A DNA stretch of 64,000 bases from an uncultured Bacilli bacterium (GCA_934096235.1 CAKOLO010000001.1:248001-312000); one strand, 5' to 3'; counted from the first letter of the stretch, positions 17,779-26,939 are shown. Notes: a model not told the origin generated them from the sequence alone. Program-made: numbers and translations.

Positions 17779-19488
17779 CTAAGCCACCTCCCTTTTTTGA
17801 GAATCAATAAATTCTTTAAATACTTTACTTGATTTTTCAAGAGTTTCATAGTTACCAATAGATTCTATCTTTCCTTCATCTATTACTATAATCTTATCTG
17901 CATCTTTTATAGTACCAACTCTTTGAGTAACAAGAATTACCATTTTATCACTATAATTTTTATTTATTGAGTTTCTTATTCTTTTATCAGTTATATAGTC
18001 TACTGCACTAAATGAGTCATCAAAAAGTAAACACTCTCCTCCACTAAGTAAAGCACGAGCAATAGACATTCTTTGTTTTTGACCACCACTTAAATTAGCA
18101 GCAGCTTGTTCAATCTTAAAATCATATCCTTCAATATTATTATCAATAAAATCTTTAATAGCTGCTTCATCTAATGCATTATCAAGAACATTATTTGCAA
18201 GATTCTTATCGAATGTTAAATTTTCACGAATAGATCCTTTAAATAATAAAGTTTTTTGAGGAGTATAAGCAAATATATTTCTAAGTGACTCTATATCATA
18301 TTCTTTAATATCAATTCCATTTATTAATATTTCACCACTAGAAGCATCAATATGTCTTAAAAGAAGATTTACTATAGTAGTCTTACCACTACCAGAACTA
18401 CCAATTATACCAACATTCTCTCCCTTTTCTATTCTAAATGATATATTCTTAAGCATATCTTCATGAGCTTTATCATATCTAAAATATACATTCTTAAATT
18501 CTATACTTTCTAAACAATTAAGTTTAATTCTACCAGTATTACTAATACTTGGTTCAACACTTAATATTTCATTAATTCTCTTAAATGACACTACTACTCT
18601 AGGTATATTTAAAATTATAACAAGTAACATCATAAAACTTAATAATACAGTTGACATATATTGAATAAATGCCATCATAGACCCAATTTCAAGAGTCCCA
18701 AGACTTAAATAATCACAAGATACATAAACTATAACTATCGTAGCTATATTTATTACGAGTGACATCATAGGCTCTACTAAATATAAAACTTTATTTAAAA
18801 ATATATTTAAGTTCTTATTTTCAGTATTTACTTTATCAAATCTCTTTTTAAAATAATCTTGTTTATTAAATGCTTTAATTACTCTAAGACCAGATAATAT
18901 TTCTCTAGTTGATGCATTTAACTTATCAAGTAGTTTTTGTAATACTTCAAATTTAGGAAATACAAGCATAAATATTGTAACAAGTCCAATTACCAAAACA
19001 CATACTGCAACCAATACTATTGGAGCTAAACTAGGTGCAGTCTTATAACCCATTATAGCAGCGCCAATTCCCATAATTGGAGCAAAAACCATTAGTCTAA
19101 GACCAAAACTAAATGTACTTGTAATATTACTAACATTATTAGTACTTCTTGTTATCAAAGTAGACGCACCAAATTCATTAATTTCTTTCTTACTAAAAGA
19201 TGTTATTTTAGAATATAATGCTTTTCTAATTCTATATCCATAATTATTAGAAAATTTAGCTGTACTATAAACAACCATAGTATGTGATATTAAACATATA
19301 ATAGTTGTAATAAGCATAATTATTGCTTCTTTAGTTATAAATGCTTTATCGGAATTAGCTATACCCGTGTCAACTATATTGCTCATTATATTAGGTAAAT
19401 AAAGTTCACAAAAAACTTGAATAACACAAAACACTAACATAATAAATATATATTTTTTCAAGTCACCTATTAATTTAAATATTTTCAT
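17779..19488 (-). CDS. ABC exporter half-transporter, degenerate NBD
   Basis: A 569-residue fused permease-ATPase with six transmembrane segments and an NBD. Walker A GSSGSGKTT and signature LSGGQKQR are intact. Walker B reads LLFDDS, with Asp in place of the catalytic Glu, and the H-loop reads VTQRVG with Gln for His. These two changes together mark the non-hydrolysing site of heterodimeric exporters. An AGAAAGGAAAG ribosome site precedes the ATG. It is the first gene of the exporter pair, 12 nt downstream of hemW, so all three may be one transcript. Confidence 0.88.
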   Translation of the reverse strand: MKIFKLIGDLKKYIFIMLVFCVIQVFCELYLPNIMSNIVDTGIANSDKAFITKEAIIMLITTIICLISHTMVVYSTAKFSNNYGYRIRKALYSKITSFSKKEINEFGASTLITRSTNNVSNITSTFSFGLRLMVFAPIMGIGAAIMGYKTAPSLAPIVLVAVCVLVIGLVTIFMLVFPKFEVLQKLLDKLNASTREILSGLRVIKAFNKQDYFKKRFDKVNTENKNLNIFLNKVLYLVEPMMSLVINIATIVIVYVSCDYLSLGTLEIGSMMAFIQYMSTVLLSFMMLLVIILNIPRVVVSFKRINEILSVEPSISNTGRIKLNCLESIEFKNVYFRYDKAHEDMLKNISFRIEKGENVGIIGSSGSGKTTIVNLLLRHIDASSGEILINGIDIKEYDIESLRNIFAYTPQKTLLFKGSIRENLTFDKNLANNVLDNALDEAAIKDFIDNNIEGYDFKIEQAAANLSGGQKQRMSIARALLSGGECLLFDDSFSAVDYITDKRIRNSINKNYSDKMVILVTQRVGTIKDADKIIVIDEGKIESIGNYETLEKSSKVFKEFIDSQKREVA

Positions 19489-19500
19489 CTTCTTTCCTTT

Positions 19501-20583
19501 CTATAAAATCATATTAATTATTTCATTCATAACATATATTTTATCTTCAGGTATATAAATTTTATCACCATTTACTATAAGATATTTACGTTTAATTGCT
19601 TCATCTAACTTAAACACATCAAAAATATCTCTTTTAAATTTATTAGAAAATTCACTTATACTTATACCATCTAACTTACGAAGTCCAAGTATCACTTCAT
19701 TTTCCATCTCTTCTTGAGTAGAAACAAGTAACTCATTAAGCCTATATTTACCATTTAAATATTTATTAAAATTACGAGTGTTTTCATATCTCATTTCATT
19801 AATATATCCATGAGCTCCAAGTCCAAAACCATAATACTCATTATTATCCCAATATATTAAATTATGCTTACTTTCATAACCCTTTAATGAAAAATTGCTT
19901 ACTTCATAATGATGAAAACCACGCTTTTTAAGCTTTTTACATATGTATTTATACATTTTAAAATCTAATAGTTCATCTATAGGCTTAGTATTATTGTTAT
20001 ATAACACAGTATGTTCTTCTATAATTAATGAATATGTACTTATATGAGTAACACCGAGTTTTAACATAGTACTTAAATCATTCTTAAGAGTAAATAAACT
20101 CTCATCAGGAAGAGCATATATTAAATCAACATTAATATTATTAAATCCAAGTCTTTTACATAAATTTATTTTATTAAATATGTCTTTCTTAGTATGATTT
20201 CTATTCATTAATTTAAGATTTCTTTTATTAAAACTCTCTACTCCTATACTAAGTCTATTTACATTATTTCCCTTAAGTATTATAAGTAGTTCCTCTGTTA
20301 TATCATTAATATTACATTCAAAAGTAATTTCAGCATCATCTATTCTTCTTATATGACTAATTATTTCAAAAAATTTATTTAAATTACTTACACTAAGACT
20401 AGACGGAGTACCACCACCAATATAAATACTTTTAACTTTATCTCCTTCATAATATTCATTAATTTCATCTTTTAAAAAATCTAAATAAGTATTAGCCCAT
20501 TCCTCATTATATAAGAATTTACAAAAGTCACAATAACTACATATATTCTTACAAAAAGGAATATGTATATATACACCTCTCAT
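19501..20583 (-). CDS. hemW: Radical SAM heme chaperone HemW (HemN-like)
   Basis: A 360-residue radical SAM protein with the cluster motif CKNICSYCDFC at residues 11-21, GGGTPSSL near residue 58 and the SIGVESF / GFNNINVDLIYALP blocks typical of HemW/HemN-like proteins. HemW binds heme and is not a true coproporphyrinogen dehydrogenase; the CxxxCxxCDF form fits HemW. Such proteins are retained in many organisms without heme synthesis. The ATG is preceded by GAGGT and by an extended -10. It leads the ABC exporter genes. Confidence 0.9.
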   Translation of the reverse strand: MRGVYIHIPFCKNICSYCDFCKFLYNEEWANTYLDFLKDEINEYYEGDKVKSIYIGGGTPSSLSVSNLNKFFEIISHIRRIDDAEITFECNINDITEELLIILKGNNVNRLSIGVESFNKRNLKLMNRNHTKKDIFNKINLCKRLGFNNINVDLIYALPDESLFTLKNDLSTMLKLGVTHISTYSLIIEEHTVLYNNNTKPIDELLDFKMYKYICKKLKKRGFHHYEVSNFSLKGYESKHNLIYWDNNEYYGFGLGAHGYINEMRYENTRNFNKYLNGKYRLNELLVSTQEEMENEVILGLRKLDGISISEFSNKFKRDIFDVFKLDEAIKRKYLIVNGDKIYIPEDKIYVMNEIINMIL

Positions 20584-20600
20584 ATTATTACCTCAATATA

Positions 20601-20639
20601 ATTATAACACATAAAAAAAGATAATCAAAAGATTATCTT
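20601..20639 (-). promoter_or_regulatory. Stacked terminator and hemW promoter
   Basis: The hairpin AAGATAATC/GATTATCTT with a T7 run (20611-20639) ends the coiled-coil gene and overlaps its stop codon. The extended -10 TGTTATAAT of hemW follows at 20601-20609. Confidence 0.75.
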
Positions 20640-21631
20640 CTCAAAGTCTTGCATCCTCCATAAGTGGGTTCATCACTATTTATTAAACTCTTTCTATAAT
20701 TTTCAATATACTTTATTTTCTTATCAACTTGAGCTATTTTAGCACTAAGTTCATTTATAAGAGGAGACTTAGTACCACTATCAACAAGTTTCATATATTT
20801 TGAACATAAAGTTCTTTGTTCTTTATAAAGAGTAGCAAGTTCACCATCTATCACATCAACTGTAATAGTAGGTTTATTAATAGAATTTTCACGAGTAGTA
20901 TTTACTACTGGCTTATTCTTTAATTCATCACGTCTTGCAATTAAACTCTTTGTATCTTCACATATTTTATTTATTCTACTAGCTACCTTATTTCTTTCTA
21001 AAACACTAGATCCATTTTCTTTTAAGACATCATATTGTTTTTTTAACTTAATATATTCTCTCTTTAATTCACTAATTTTAATATTAATTTCTTTAATAGT
21101 ATCATCTTTTTGTTCCGAAACACTTTTTCTTGGAGGAAGTTTTACTTCACCCTTACTAGTTGTTTCTTCTTTTTTAGGAAGTTCTTTTTCTTTTTTATTT
21201 TGAATTTTTTGAGTCATTTTCTCTTTTTCAACTTTAACCTCATCTTTTGCTTTACTAAAGAAATTTTTGATTTTTTTAAATCTATTCTTAATACTATTTT
21301 TAATAGATTCTCTTCTTGCTTCTTTATAACTCCATATAGCAAGTTGTCTTCTACCACTATCTTTTAATGATCTAATCGGATGTAATAAGTTTGGAAGATG
21401 AGAATCAAGTATTAATTTAATTGGATGAATTATATTATAAATAGGTATAAACATCTTAAGTATATTTCCCACAAAAAACATTGTTTTTTCAAAAGCAGAT
21501 TTTTCTTTAAATTTATTATAATAATTTGTATCTTCTGTTTTAGCATACCATAAAGCAAGTAAACTTTTAGTAGTATTAACTACTCCACTAACAACTACTC
21601 CCCAAATATATAATCCAAGCATCCATGACAT
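20633..21631 (-). CDS. Membrane protein with long charged coiled coil
   Basis: A 332-residue protein of unknown function. The first 100 residues hold two or three hydrophobic stretches (LGLYIWGVVVSGVVN; MFFVGNILKMFIPIYNII) that look membrane-embedded or peripheral. They are followed by a strongly basic region, a Lys/Glu-rich linker (about 110-170) and two predicted coiled coils (about 180-245 and 265-315). The C-terminus TYGGCKTLRR is basic. No domain was recognised; a structural or membrane-tethering role is plausible but unsupported. Single gene with its own terminator. Confidence 0.6.
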   Translation of the reverse strand: MSWMLGLYIWGVVVSGVVNTTKSLLALWYAKTEDTNYYNKFKEKSAFEKTMFFVGNILKMFIPIYNIIHPIKLILDSHLPNLLHPIRSLKDSGRRQLAIWSYKEARRESIKNSIKNRFKKIKNFFSKAKDEVKVEKEKMTQKIQNKKEKELPKKEETTSKGEVKLPPRKSVSEQKDDTIKEINIKISELKREYIKLKKQYDVLKENGSSVLERNKVASRINKICEDTKSLIARRDELKNKPVVNTTRENSINKPTITVDVIDGELATLYKEQRTLCSKYMKLVDSGTKSPLINELSAKIAQVDKKIKYIENYRKSLINSDEPTYGGCKTLRR

Positions 21632-21687
21632 ATCAATTCCCCCTTAATAATGCATATATTATATCATAAATGATACAAGATGTCAAT

Positions 21688-22284
21688 TTATTTCCTAATA
21701 ACAGGCTTTACTATCTCTAAAGTCTTAACATAATTATATCTACCTAGTACTCTTTCTTGTGGCATTTCAATTCTTTCAATTTTAGGTGTATATCCAAGTT
21801 TATGAGACCAACTTCCATCACTATTTTGTCTTATAAAATGAAAATCATCATAAGCCTTAAAAAAGGCAATTTTATATCCATTATGAGAAGGTTCATGAAG
21901 CATAGTAGTTTCATATGAATCTATTCCTAAAAGTTCTAAATCGCTTTGTAAACCACTTAAATTCATATTCAAATCTAAAGAATAACGAAATCTATCATCC
22001 ATAAAACCTAAGTTATGTGATAAATCATCTATCTCCTTATATTCATATCTCTTAACAAACTCATAAGGAGCAGTTATTCCTAAAGCATAACAATAACAAT
22101 TACAATGAGCATACTTGCCAAATTTCTCATCAAAAACAGGACTATTAGTACCAAGTTTAACACTAAGTTTTAAATACTCCCTATATAAATCAAGAACATC
22201 TAAACTACACATATGATCAAACTCAGTAAAAAGTTTTTTATATATTAAAGCAATATCCCTATAAGTTTTCAAATATTCAAGCAT
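21688..22284 (-). CDS. Tandem paralog 2, Cys/His protein (peptidase-like?)
   Basis: A 198-residue protein, paralogous to the adjacent upstream gene. The blocks conserved between the two are NCYCYALG near residue 60, HNGYK near 131, then DFHF.RQN.DGSWSHK.GY.P near 148-168, and a C-terminal VVKPV.R. A single Cys block followed by two conserved His positions (DFHF, WSHK) resembles papain-like/NlpC-like catalytic layouts, but I cannot name the family. No signal peptide is visible, so it is probably cytoplasmic. The start codon overlaps the upstream stop by one base, so translation is coupled. Confidence 0.6.
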   Translation of the reverse strand: MLEYLKTYRDIALIYKKLFTEFDHMCSLDVLDLYREYLKLSVKLGTNSPVFDEKFGKYAHCNCYCYALGITAPYEFVKRYEYKEIDDLSHNLGFMDDRFRYSLDLNMNLSGLQSDLELLGIDSYETTMLHEPSHNGYKIAFFKAYDDFHFIRQNSDGSWSHKLGYTPKIERIEMPQERVLGRYNYVKTLEIVKPVIRK

Positions 22285-22877
22285 TATATTAACCTCCTAA
22301 CAACAGGTTTTACAACTTCATATGTATGAATAATTTCATAATCAAGCACATCAGCAGGATCACTACATTTTATAACTATAGGTTCATAACCAATCTTATG
22401 AGACCAACTTCCATCCTTATTTTGTCTAGTAAAATGAAAATCTTCAAAACCTCTATACAAAGAAACTTTATATCCATTATGAATATTAGGTTTAAGAATC
22501 TCACTATCATAATATTTAATACCTAAATAAGACATATCATTTTCAAAGCCAAACATTAAATCACGAGAATTAGAAATGTCAATAACAGTATCACTAACAA
22601 ATCCAATATTATGTCCAATCATCTTATCATCAAATTTAACAAATACATCATTAAAAATATTTGGTGTCTTAAAACCTAAAGCATAACAATAACAATTTCC
22701 ACATTTATACATATCTTTATCATCTTTAAATGAAGGACTATTAGTACTAACTCTAGATTCTAAATATAAATATCTTCTATATAAATTCATAACATCTTTT
22801 TTATTCATCCAAAAAGAATTATGTAATAAATAACTTAAAATATATTCAATCTCTTTTTTAATTTCATATCTATTCAT
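22284..22877 (-). CDS. Tandem paralog 1, Cys/His protein (peptidase-like?)
   Basis: The 197-residue first copy of the tandem pair. It has the same conserved core: CGNCYCYALG near residue 61, HNGYKVSLY near 132 and DFHFTRQNKDGSWSHKIGY near 146-164. Divergence outside these blocks is large, so the duplication is old and both copies look functional. Four cysteines lie close together (CGNCYC plus one), allowing either a catalytic Cys or metal binding. It starts about 90 nt downstream of tRNA-Arg. Confidence 0.6.
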   Translation of the reverse strand: MNRYEIKKEIEYILSYLLHNSFWMNKKDVMNLYRRYLYLESRVSTNSPSFKDDKDMYKCGNCYCYALGFKTPNIFNDVFVKFDDKMIGHNIGFVSDTVIDISNSRDLMFGFENDMSYLGIKYYDSEILKPNIHNGYKVSLYRGFEDFHFTRQNKDGSWSHKIGYEPIVIKCSDPADVLDYEIIHTYEVVKPVVRRLI

Positions 22878-22929
22878 ACATAACCCTCAAATTAGTGTAT
22901 ATTATATTAAAAAAAATCAAAAATTGCAA

Positions 22930-22954
22930 TTAAAAAAGCCTTCATACAAGGCTT
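22930..22954 (-). terminator. Terminator of tRNA-Arg
   Basis: Hairpin AAGCCTT/AAGGCTT with a five-base loop and T6 on the minus strand, 12 nt after the tRNA. Confidence 0.8.
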
Positions 22955-22966
22955 AATTAACATTAA

Positions 22967-23043
<77 letters not shown>

Positions 23044-23062
23044 AACTAGAAATTACTACTAA

Positions 23063-23091
23063 AGTATACAACACTATTTTTATTTTTGCAA
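23063..23091 (-). promoter_or_regulatory. Promoter of tRNA-Arg
   Basis: TTGCAA at 23086-23091 and TATACT at 23063-23068 on the minus strand, 17 nt apart. This places the start about 12-14 nt before the mature tRNA 5' end. Confidence 0.75.
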
Positions 23092-23099
23092 CCCCTTTT

Positions 23100-24029
23100 T
23101 TAACTTTTTTTAACACTTACAATATTATTATGTTCTTTTGTACTAAAAATAACCTCTTTTACATTCATATTTGCAAATATACTTTCAGAAACCACATACT
23201 TAACCTCTTCTAAAATAACTTTAGAAGATATATCATTAAATATAAAATCATTAAATATTAAATTAACTTTTTCATCGCTTATCTCCTTATCTACAAGTTC
23301 TATATTACTAGAAACATAACTGTTTAAATTATCTTGAGCATAAACTGTACTTTTCAATTCTTCAATAATTATATCTATCTTAGAGCTACTAGTATTACTA
23401 ACTTTAGTAACAGGTACATAGTATTCCGTTTCATCACTAGATTTAACAAAATATATAGTAGTTTTATCTATATCATTTAAACTATTTAAATCATACTTTT
23501 TATTTATTCCAAAACTTCTTGTTAAAGGATAAGGAATCTCTCTTCCAGAATTAGGAAGTTTAGTAAGTTTCTCAGATTCAACATTTATATAAATATTATT
23601 AATACCATTTACTTCAGTTAAACTAAATACTATAGCTTCTATCATAGACTCTTCTAAATATTTATTCACACTAAGAATTTCTTTATTAAAATTTAAATAC
23701 ACACTATCTTTTTCAATCTTAACATCTTTTAAAATAGTATTTTTAGGTATCAAAGAATAAAACTTTCCTAAACTCTTATCTCCATTAATAAGAATCTTTA
23801 TCTTTTCACGTATTAGTTCTTCAATATCACTCTCATCATAATAACTAATAACTCTAGATACATAATTATCTTCATCAAGCAAATACACAACATTCTCTTT
23901 TCTATCTTTATTATCTTCCTCCACTACTTCCATCTCAAAAGATGGACTTGGTACTAAATAAAACAAAACAAGTAATCCAAACACTAAAGTACTAACAAAA
24001 ATTTTATTCATCGCATATCTTTTTATCAT
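23100..24029 (-). CDS. gerM: GerM-like protein with two GerMN domains
   Basis: The 309 residues begin with a signal anchor (about 10-25). Two copies of the GerMN (sporulation/spore germination) domain follow, at about 45-165 and 190-300. Each has the pattern of a strand pair (NVVYLLDEDNYVSRV; TIYFVKSSDETEYYVPV), a helix around IEELIREKIKILI or IDIIIEELKS, and a closing strand (VYLNFNKEI; VNLIFNDFI). B. subtilis GerM is a mother-cell lipoprotein needed for the SpoIIQ-SpoIIIAH channel. Here it is close to spoIIIAH and gerE, which supports the assignment. The start may be the ATG at 24029 or the one at 24011; neither has a clear ribosome site. Confidence 0.88.
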   Translation of the reverse strand: MIKRYAMNKIFVSTLVFGLLVLFYLVPSPSFEMEVVEEDNKDRKENVVYLLDEDNYVSRVISYYDESDIEELIREKIKILINGDKSLGKFYSLIPKNTILKDVKIEKDSVYLNFNKEILSVNKYLEESMIEAIVFSLTEVNGINNIYINVESEKLTKLPNSGREIPYPLTRSFGINKKYDLNSLNDIDKTTIYFVKSSDETEYYVPVTKVSNTSSSKIDIIIEELKSTVYAQDNLNSYVSSNIELVDKEISDEKVNLIFNDFIFNDISSKVILEEVKYVVSESIFANMNVKEVIFSTKEHNNIVSVKKS

Positions 24030-24049
24030 ACTAAAGTTTATGTCATATA

Positions 24050-24079
24050 ATTAAAAAAATTCACTTTTTAAAGTGAATT
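24050..24079 (-). terminator. Terminator of gerE
   Basis: Hairpin AATTCACTTT/AAAGTGAATT (24058-24079) followed by T-rich sequence on the minus strand, overlapping the gerE stop codon. Confidence 0.8.
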
Positions 24080-24284
24080 ATAATGAAATTTCTCCTAACT
24101 TCAAGAGTTCTATAACTGCTCCTGCTCTTCCCTTACATCCAAGTTTCTGCATAGCATTACTAATATGATTTCTAACAGTCTTTTCACTAATACCTAAATC
24201 ATCCGCTATTTCTTTAGTAGTTTTATTAAGTACTAGAAGTTCAAATACATCTTTTTCTCTCTTAGTTAATATATTTCCTGTCAT
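24078..24284 (-). CDS. gerE: GerE, late sporulation LuxR-type regulator
   Basis: About 68 residues forming a lone LuxR/GerE helix-turn-helix, matching B. subtilis GerE almost throughout. LTKREKDVFELLVLNKTTKE is followed by ISEKTVRNHISNAMQKLG, then KGRAGAVIELLKLGE. GerE modulates sigma-K genes in the mother cell late in sporulation. The protein has no receiver domain, as in true GerE. The ATG at 24284 sits five bases after GGAGG; an in-frame GTG at 24290 overlaps that site and is less likely. gerE and gerM are also close together in Bacillus. Confidence 0.93.
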   Translation of the reverse strand: MTGNILTKREKDVFELLVLNKTTKEIADDLGISEKTVRNHISNAMQKLGCKGRAGAVIELLKLGEISL

Positions 24285-24360
24285 AAACACCTCCGTCTAC
24301 ATACACCTATGTTTCTAAAGTAATTTATGACATAGTCACTAATTATGTGACTTCATTCGC

Positions 24361-24849
24361 CTATGATTCAAACTTAACAATTATATTCTTTTTATCTTTA
24401 AATTCTTCTTGAACACTTCTCATAATATCATTAGCAAGTTTATTATTATGTTCACTTGAAGCAATAGTAATTTTAATATTATCATTATTTATTTCTACGA
24501 ACGATTTAATCTTAAAGTTATTAAGTATTTTATCTTCCAGATAAGTTTCTTTTCCTTTAGCTAAATTAAGTATTTGTAGTTCCTCAAACGCAGCATTCTT
24601 TACTTCAGTAGATGACGAAGGTGAAGTTATTTTATTTTGAAGTTCACTCATAACAGTACTTATCTCTTCATCCCTTTCCACTCTTAAAGCTACAAGTTTA
24701 TCATTTTCAGTTACTACCACATCAACATTCTTATTAACATTTTCTAAAGCAGACTTACTAAATATATCACTAGGAAGAGTAATATAGTAAACGCCTAAAA
24801 TAAGAATTAATGAAAATAAAGTTACAAACCATAAATTTTGTCTATTCAT
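24361..24849 (-). CDS. spoIIIAH: SpoIIIAH-like protein
   Basis: A 162-residue protein with an N-terminal membrane anchor that matches SpoIIIAH (NLWFVTLFSLILILGVYYIT). A Glu/Asp-rich helical linker and a C-terminal YscJ/FliF-like alpha-beta domain follow (about 90-160: NAAFEELQILNLAKGKE ... FVEINNDNIKITI). In Bacillus, SpoIIIAH forms a ring spanning the space between mother cell and forespore with SpoIIQ. The other spoIIIA genes (AA-AG) are not next to it, unlike the usual eight-gene operon. AGAGGTG precedes the ATG. Confidence 0.85.
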   Translation of the reverse strand: MNRQNLWFVTLFSLILILGVYYITLPSDIFSKSALENVNKNVDVVVTENDKLVALRVERDEEISTVMSELQNKITSPSSSTEVKNAAFEELQILNLAKGKETYLEDKILNNFKIKSFVEINNDNIKITIASSEHNNKLANDIMRSVQEEFKDKKNIIVKFES

Positions 24850-24892
24850 TTATTCACCTCTAGTTAATTATATTTATAAGACTAAAAAATAT

Positions 24893-24929
24893 CACAAAAA
24901 AAGAGAAATTAATCTCTATCAATTTCTCT
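24893..24929 (-). terminator. Terminator of the sigma/anti-sigma operon
   Basis: AGAGAAATT/AATTTCTCT stem (24902-24929) followed by T7 on the minus strand, within the end of the anti-sigma gene. Confidence 0.75.
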
Positions 24930-26297
24930 TTCAATTATTTTACCAGTTTTAGCATCTATTACATATTCATACTCAGCATCCTTAGTATCAAAACTAATTT
25001 CATAAGTTTCATCATCACTTTCAAATTCTATTTCATAATCAAAGTAATTAGTAACTTTAGCATCACTTAATACAATACTTTTAGCTTTATCTTTAGTTAT
25101 ATATTTAGTTGTATCTATCTTCTTATTCTTTGTTTCATATTTAATTACATTGCCACTTACTGCATCAAGTTCAATATCATATTCTTTATCTTTAGTTTCA
25201 AATTCAACTTCATAAACAGCTTTTCCACTCTTAAATTCAAATTCTATTTCATAGTCATAATAATCTTTAACATTAGTTTTATTAAGTACTATCTCTTTTA
25301 TCTTTTCTTTAGATAAATAATTTTTAGATGTACTTGTACTTACTTTTTTACTTTCTACTTCTCTTTCGATTATTTTACCAGTCTTAGCATCTATCTCATA
25401 ATCATACTCGGTATTATTAGAAATAAATTCTATATCATAAACCATAATACCATCATCATAGTCATATTCAATTTCTAAATTTTTAACAGTATCACTGCTC
25501 ACTTTAGAATCATCAAACACTATTTTTTTAGCTTCATCTATACTTATGTAGTTACTCTTACTAGCAGTACCAACAGTACTTACTTCTTCTGTCTTATTAT
25601 AAGTTGTATTTGCTAAAATATTTAATTCATTAGTACTTAACTTAGATAATTCTTCAAAATTATATAAAGAATTCTTATTAAGAATACTTCTTATTAATTT
25701 AACCTTAGATACAGAAATATTATATTTTTTAGATAAATCTTTATCATAAGATGTAGTATCTAAATTTTGAGTTAATATTGAAGAATCTAATTTTTCATTT
25801 TTCAAATAACTATATACATTATTAGCAAGCTTATCTACGTCATAATTTCCTTCTACCATACTTATTAAAACTGAATTATCATTTTCATTTATATATCCAT
25901 TTTTAACTATAGAACCAAATATAGCGTTAACTGCCACATCAACATTAATACCTTTTAAATCCATATCCCCTAATACTTTTTTACCGTCTTCATTATTTGT
26001 ATTAACACTAACAACTTTATTCTTAGAATTAATACTAAGTTCTAAACTTGGGTTAACATCAATCCCTATAACAGCTACACTATTATCATTTTTAAAATAT
26101 ATTAAACCCACAAAAAATAACATAACAGCGAAAGCTAAACCAAACCCACTCGTTACAAAGTATTTACTTTTACTTTTCTTTTCCATATTTAATACTACTC
26201 CTTTATTATTTCTAATTTTCTTGGCAACATCATTATAATCAGAAGATATCATATTATCAAATACATTATATAATTCATCTTTAACTTTTTTATTCAT
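24909..26297 (-). CDS. RsgI-like anti-sigma protein with three PepSY domains
   Basis: A 462-residue bitopic membrane protein. The cytoplasmic part (about 1-45) should hold the sigma-binding element. A transmembrane helix spans about 47-68, followed by the RsgI juxtamembrane domain with its diagnostic IGIDVNPSLELSIN near 78-90. A linker leads to three PepSY repeats (about 247-315, 322-391 and 395-460), each with a YxIDAKTGKIIERE-type end. It follows the ECF sigma gene with an eight-base overlap, so it is its likely membrane regulator. In clostridial RsgI proteins the outer domain senses polysaccharide; PepSY domains here imply another ligand, possibly a peptidase. AAGGAGG precedes the ATG. Confidence 0.85.
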   Translation of the reverse strand: MNKKVKDELYNVFDNMISSDYNDVAKKIRNNKGVVLNMEKKSKSKYFVTSGFGLAFAVMLFFVGLIYFKNDNSVAVIGIDVNPSLELSINSKNKVVSVNTNNEDGKKVLGDMDLKGINVDVAVNAIFGSIVKNGYINENDNSVLISMVEGNYDVDKLANNVYSYLKNEKLDSSILTQNLDTTSYDKDLSKKYNISVSKVKLIRSILNKNSLYNFEELSKLSTNELNILANTTYNKTEEVSTVGTASKSNYISIDEAKKIVFDDSKVSSDTVKNLEIEYDYDDGIMVYDIEFISNNTEYDYEIDAKTGKIIEREVESKKVSTSTSKNYLSKEKIKEIVLNKTNVKDYYDYEIEFEFKSGKAVYEVEFETKDKEYDIELDAVSGNVIKYETKNKKIDTTKYITKDKAKSIVLSDAKVTNYFDYEIEFESDDETYEISFDTKDAEYEYVIDAKTGKIIEREIDRD

Positions 26298-26838
26298 TTA
26301 TTGCCTCCTTATATTTACTACGAACCTTTTTAATAGTTCTATTATATTTTGAGAGTACTGTAGATAATTTAAGTTCTAACATTCTACTTATTTCTAAAAA
26401 CGTAAAACCACATAAAGAATTTAATACTATTATTTGTCTTTCCTCATTAGATAATTCTTCTAATATAGTTTTTAAAAGTATCTTATCATATGATATATCT
26501 TTTTTAGAAAGCAAATGTTCAACTGTACTTATATCGTCAAACATTAATTTCTTTTTACGTCTTATTTTTTCTAAACATAAATTTCTTGTAATAGTAATTA
26601 TCCAAGCCATAGGCTTACTCTTAGATGTATAATAACATGCATTTTTATATATATTTAAGAATACATCTTGCATTACATCTTCACTATCATTTATATTCTT
26701 TAATATAGAAAAAGCATATCCAAAAACATAAGTTTTTGTGGCGCCATATAACTTTTCCAAACATTTAGTATCGCCATCAGCAATACTTAGAATATAATCA
26801 TCCAAAGAAATATTGTCTAGTTTTAAAATATGCTCCAT
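26290..26838 (-). CDS. ECF-type RNA polymerase sigma factor
   Basis: About 182 residues with region 2 (YGYAFSILKN-like segment, SEDVMQDVFLNIYKNA near 50, AWIITITRNLCLEKIRRKKK near 83) and region 4 (LSNEERQIIVLNSLCGFTFLEISRML near 130). Regions 1 and 3 are absent, as in ECF sigmas. The start is placed at the ATG at 26838 (MEHILK), seven bases after GAGAGGT; an upstream in-frame ATG at 26853 includes that site. It is co-transcribed with the RsgI-like protein and is probably autoregulated. Confidence 0.9.
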   Translation of the reverse strand: MEHILKLDNISLDDYILSIADGDTKCLEKLYGATKTYVFGYAFSILKNINDSEDVMQDVFLNIYKNACYYTSKSKPMAWIITITRNLCLEKIRRKKKLMFDDISTVEHLLSKKDISYDKILLKTILEELSNEERQIIVLNSLCGFTFLEISRMLELKLSTVLSKYNRTIKKVRSKYKEAINE

Positions 26839-26901
26839 AAATCTACCTCTCATAATAATAATGTTTTAAATAATAAAATTATTGCATTAAATATTAAAAA
26901 A

Positions 26902-26939
26902 ATTATATCACAAAAAAGATTAAGAATTACTTAATCTTT
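26902..26939 (-). promoter_or_regulatory. Stacked terminator (DUF1015) and sigma-gene promoter
   Basis: The hairpin AAAGATTAAG/CTTAATCTTT (26915-26939) with T6 ends the DUF1015 gene. The extended -10 TGATATAAT follows at 26902-26910, about 65 nt before the sigma gene. Confidence 0.7.
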
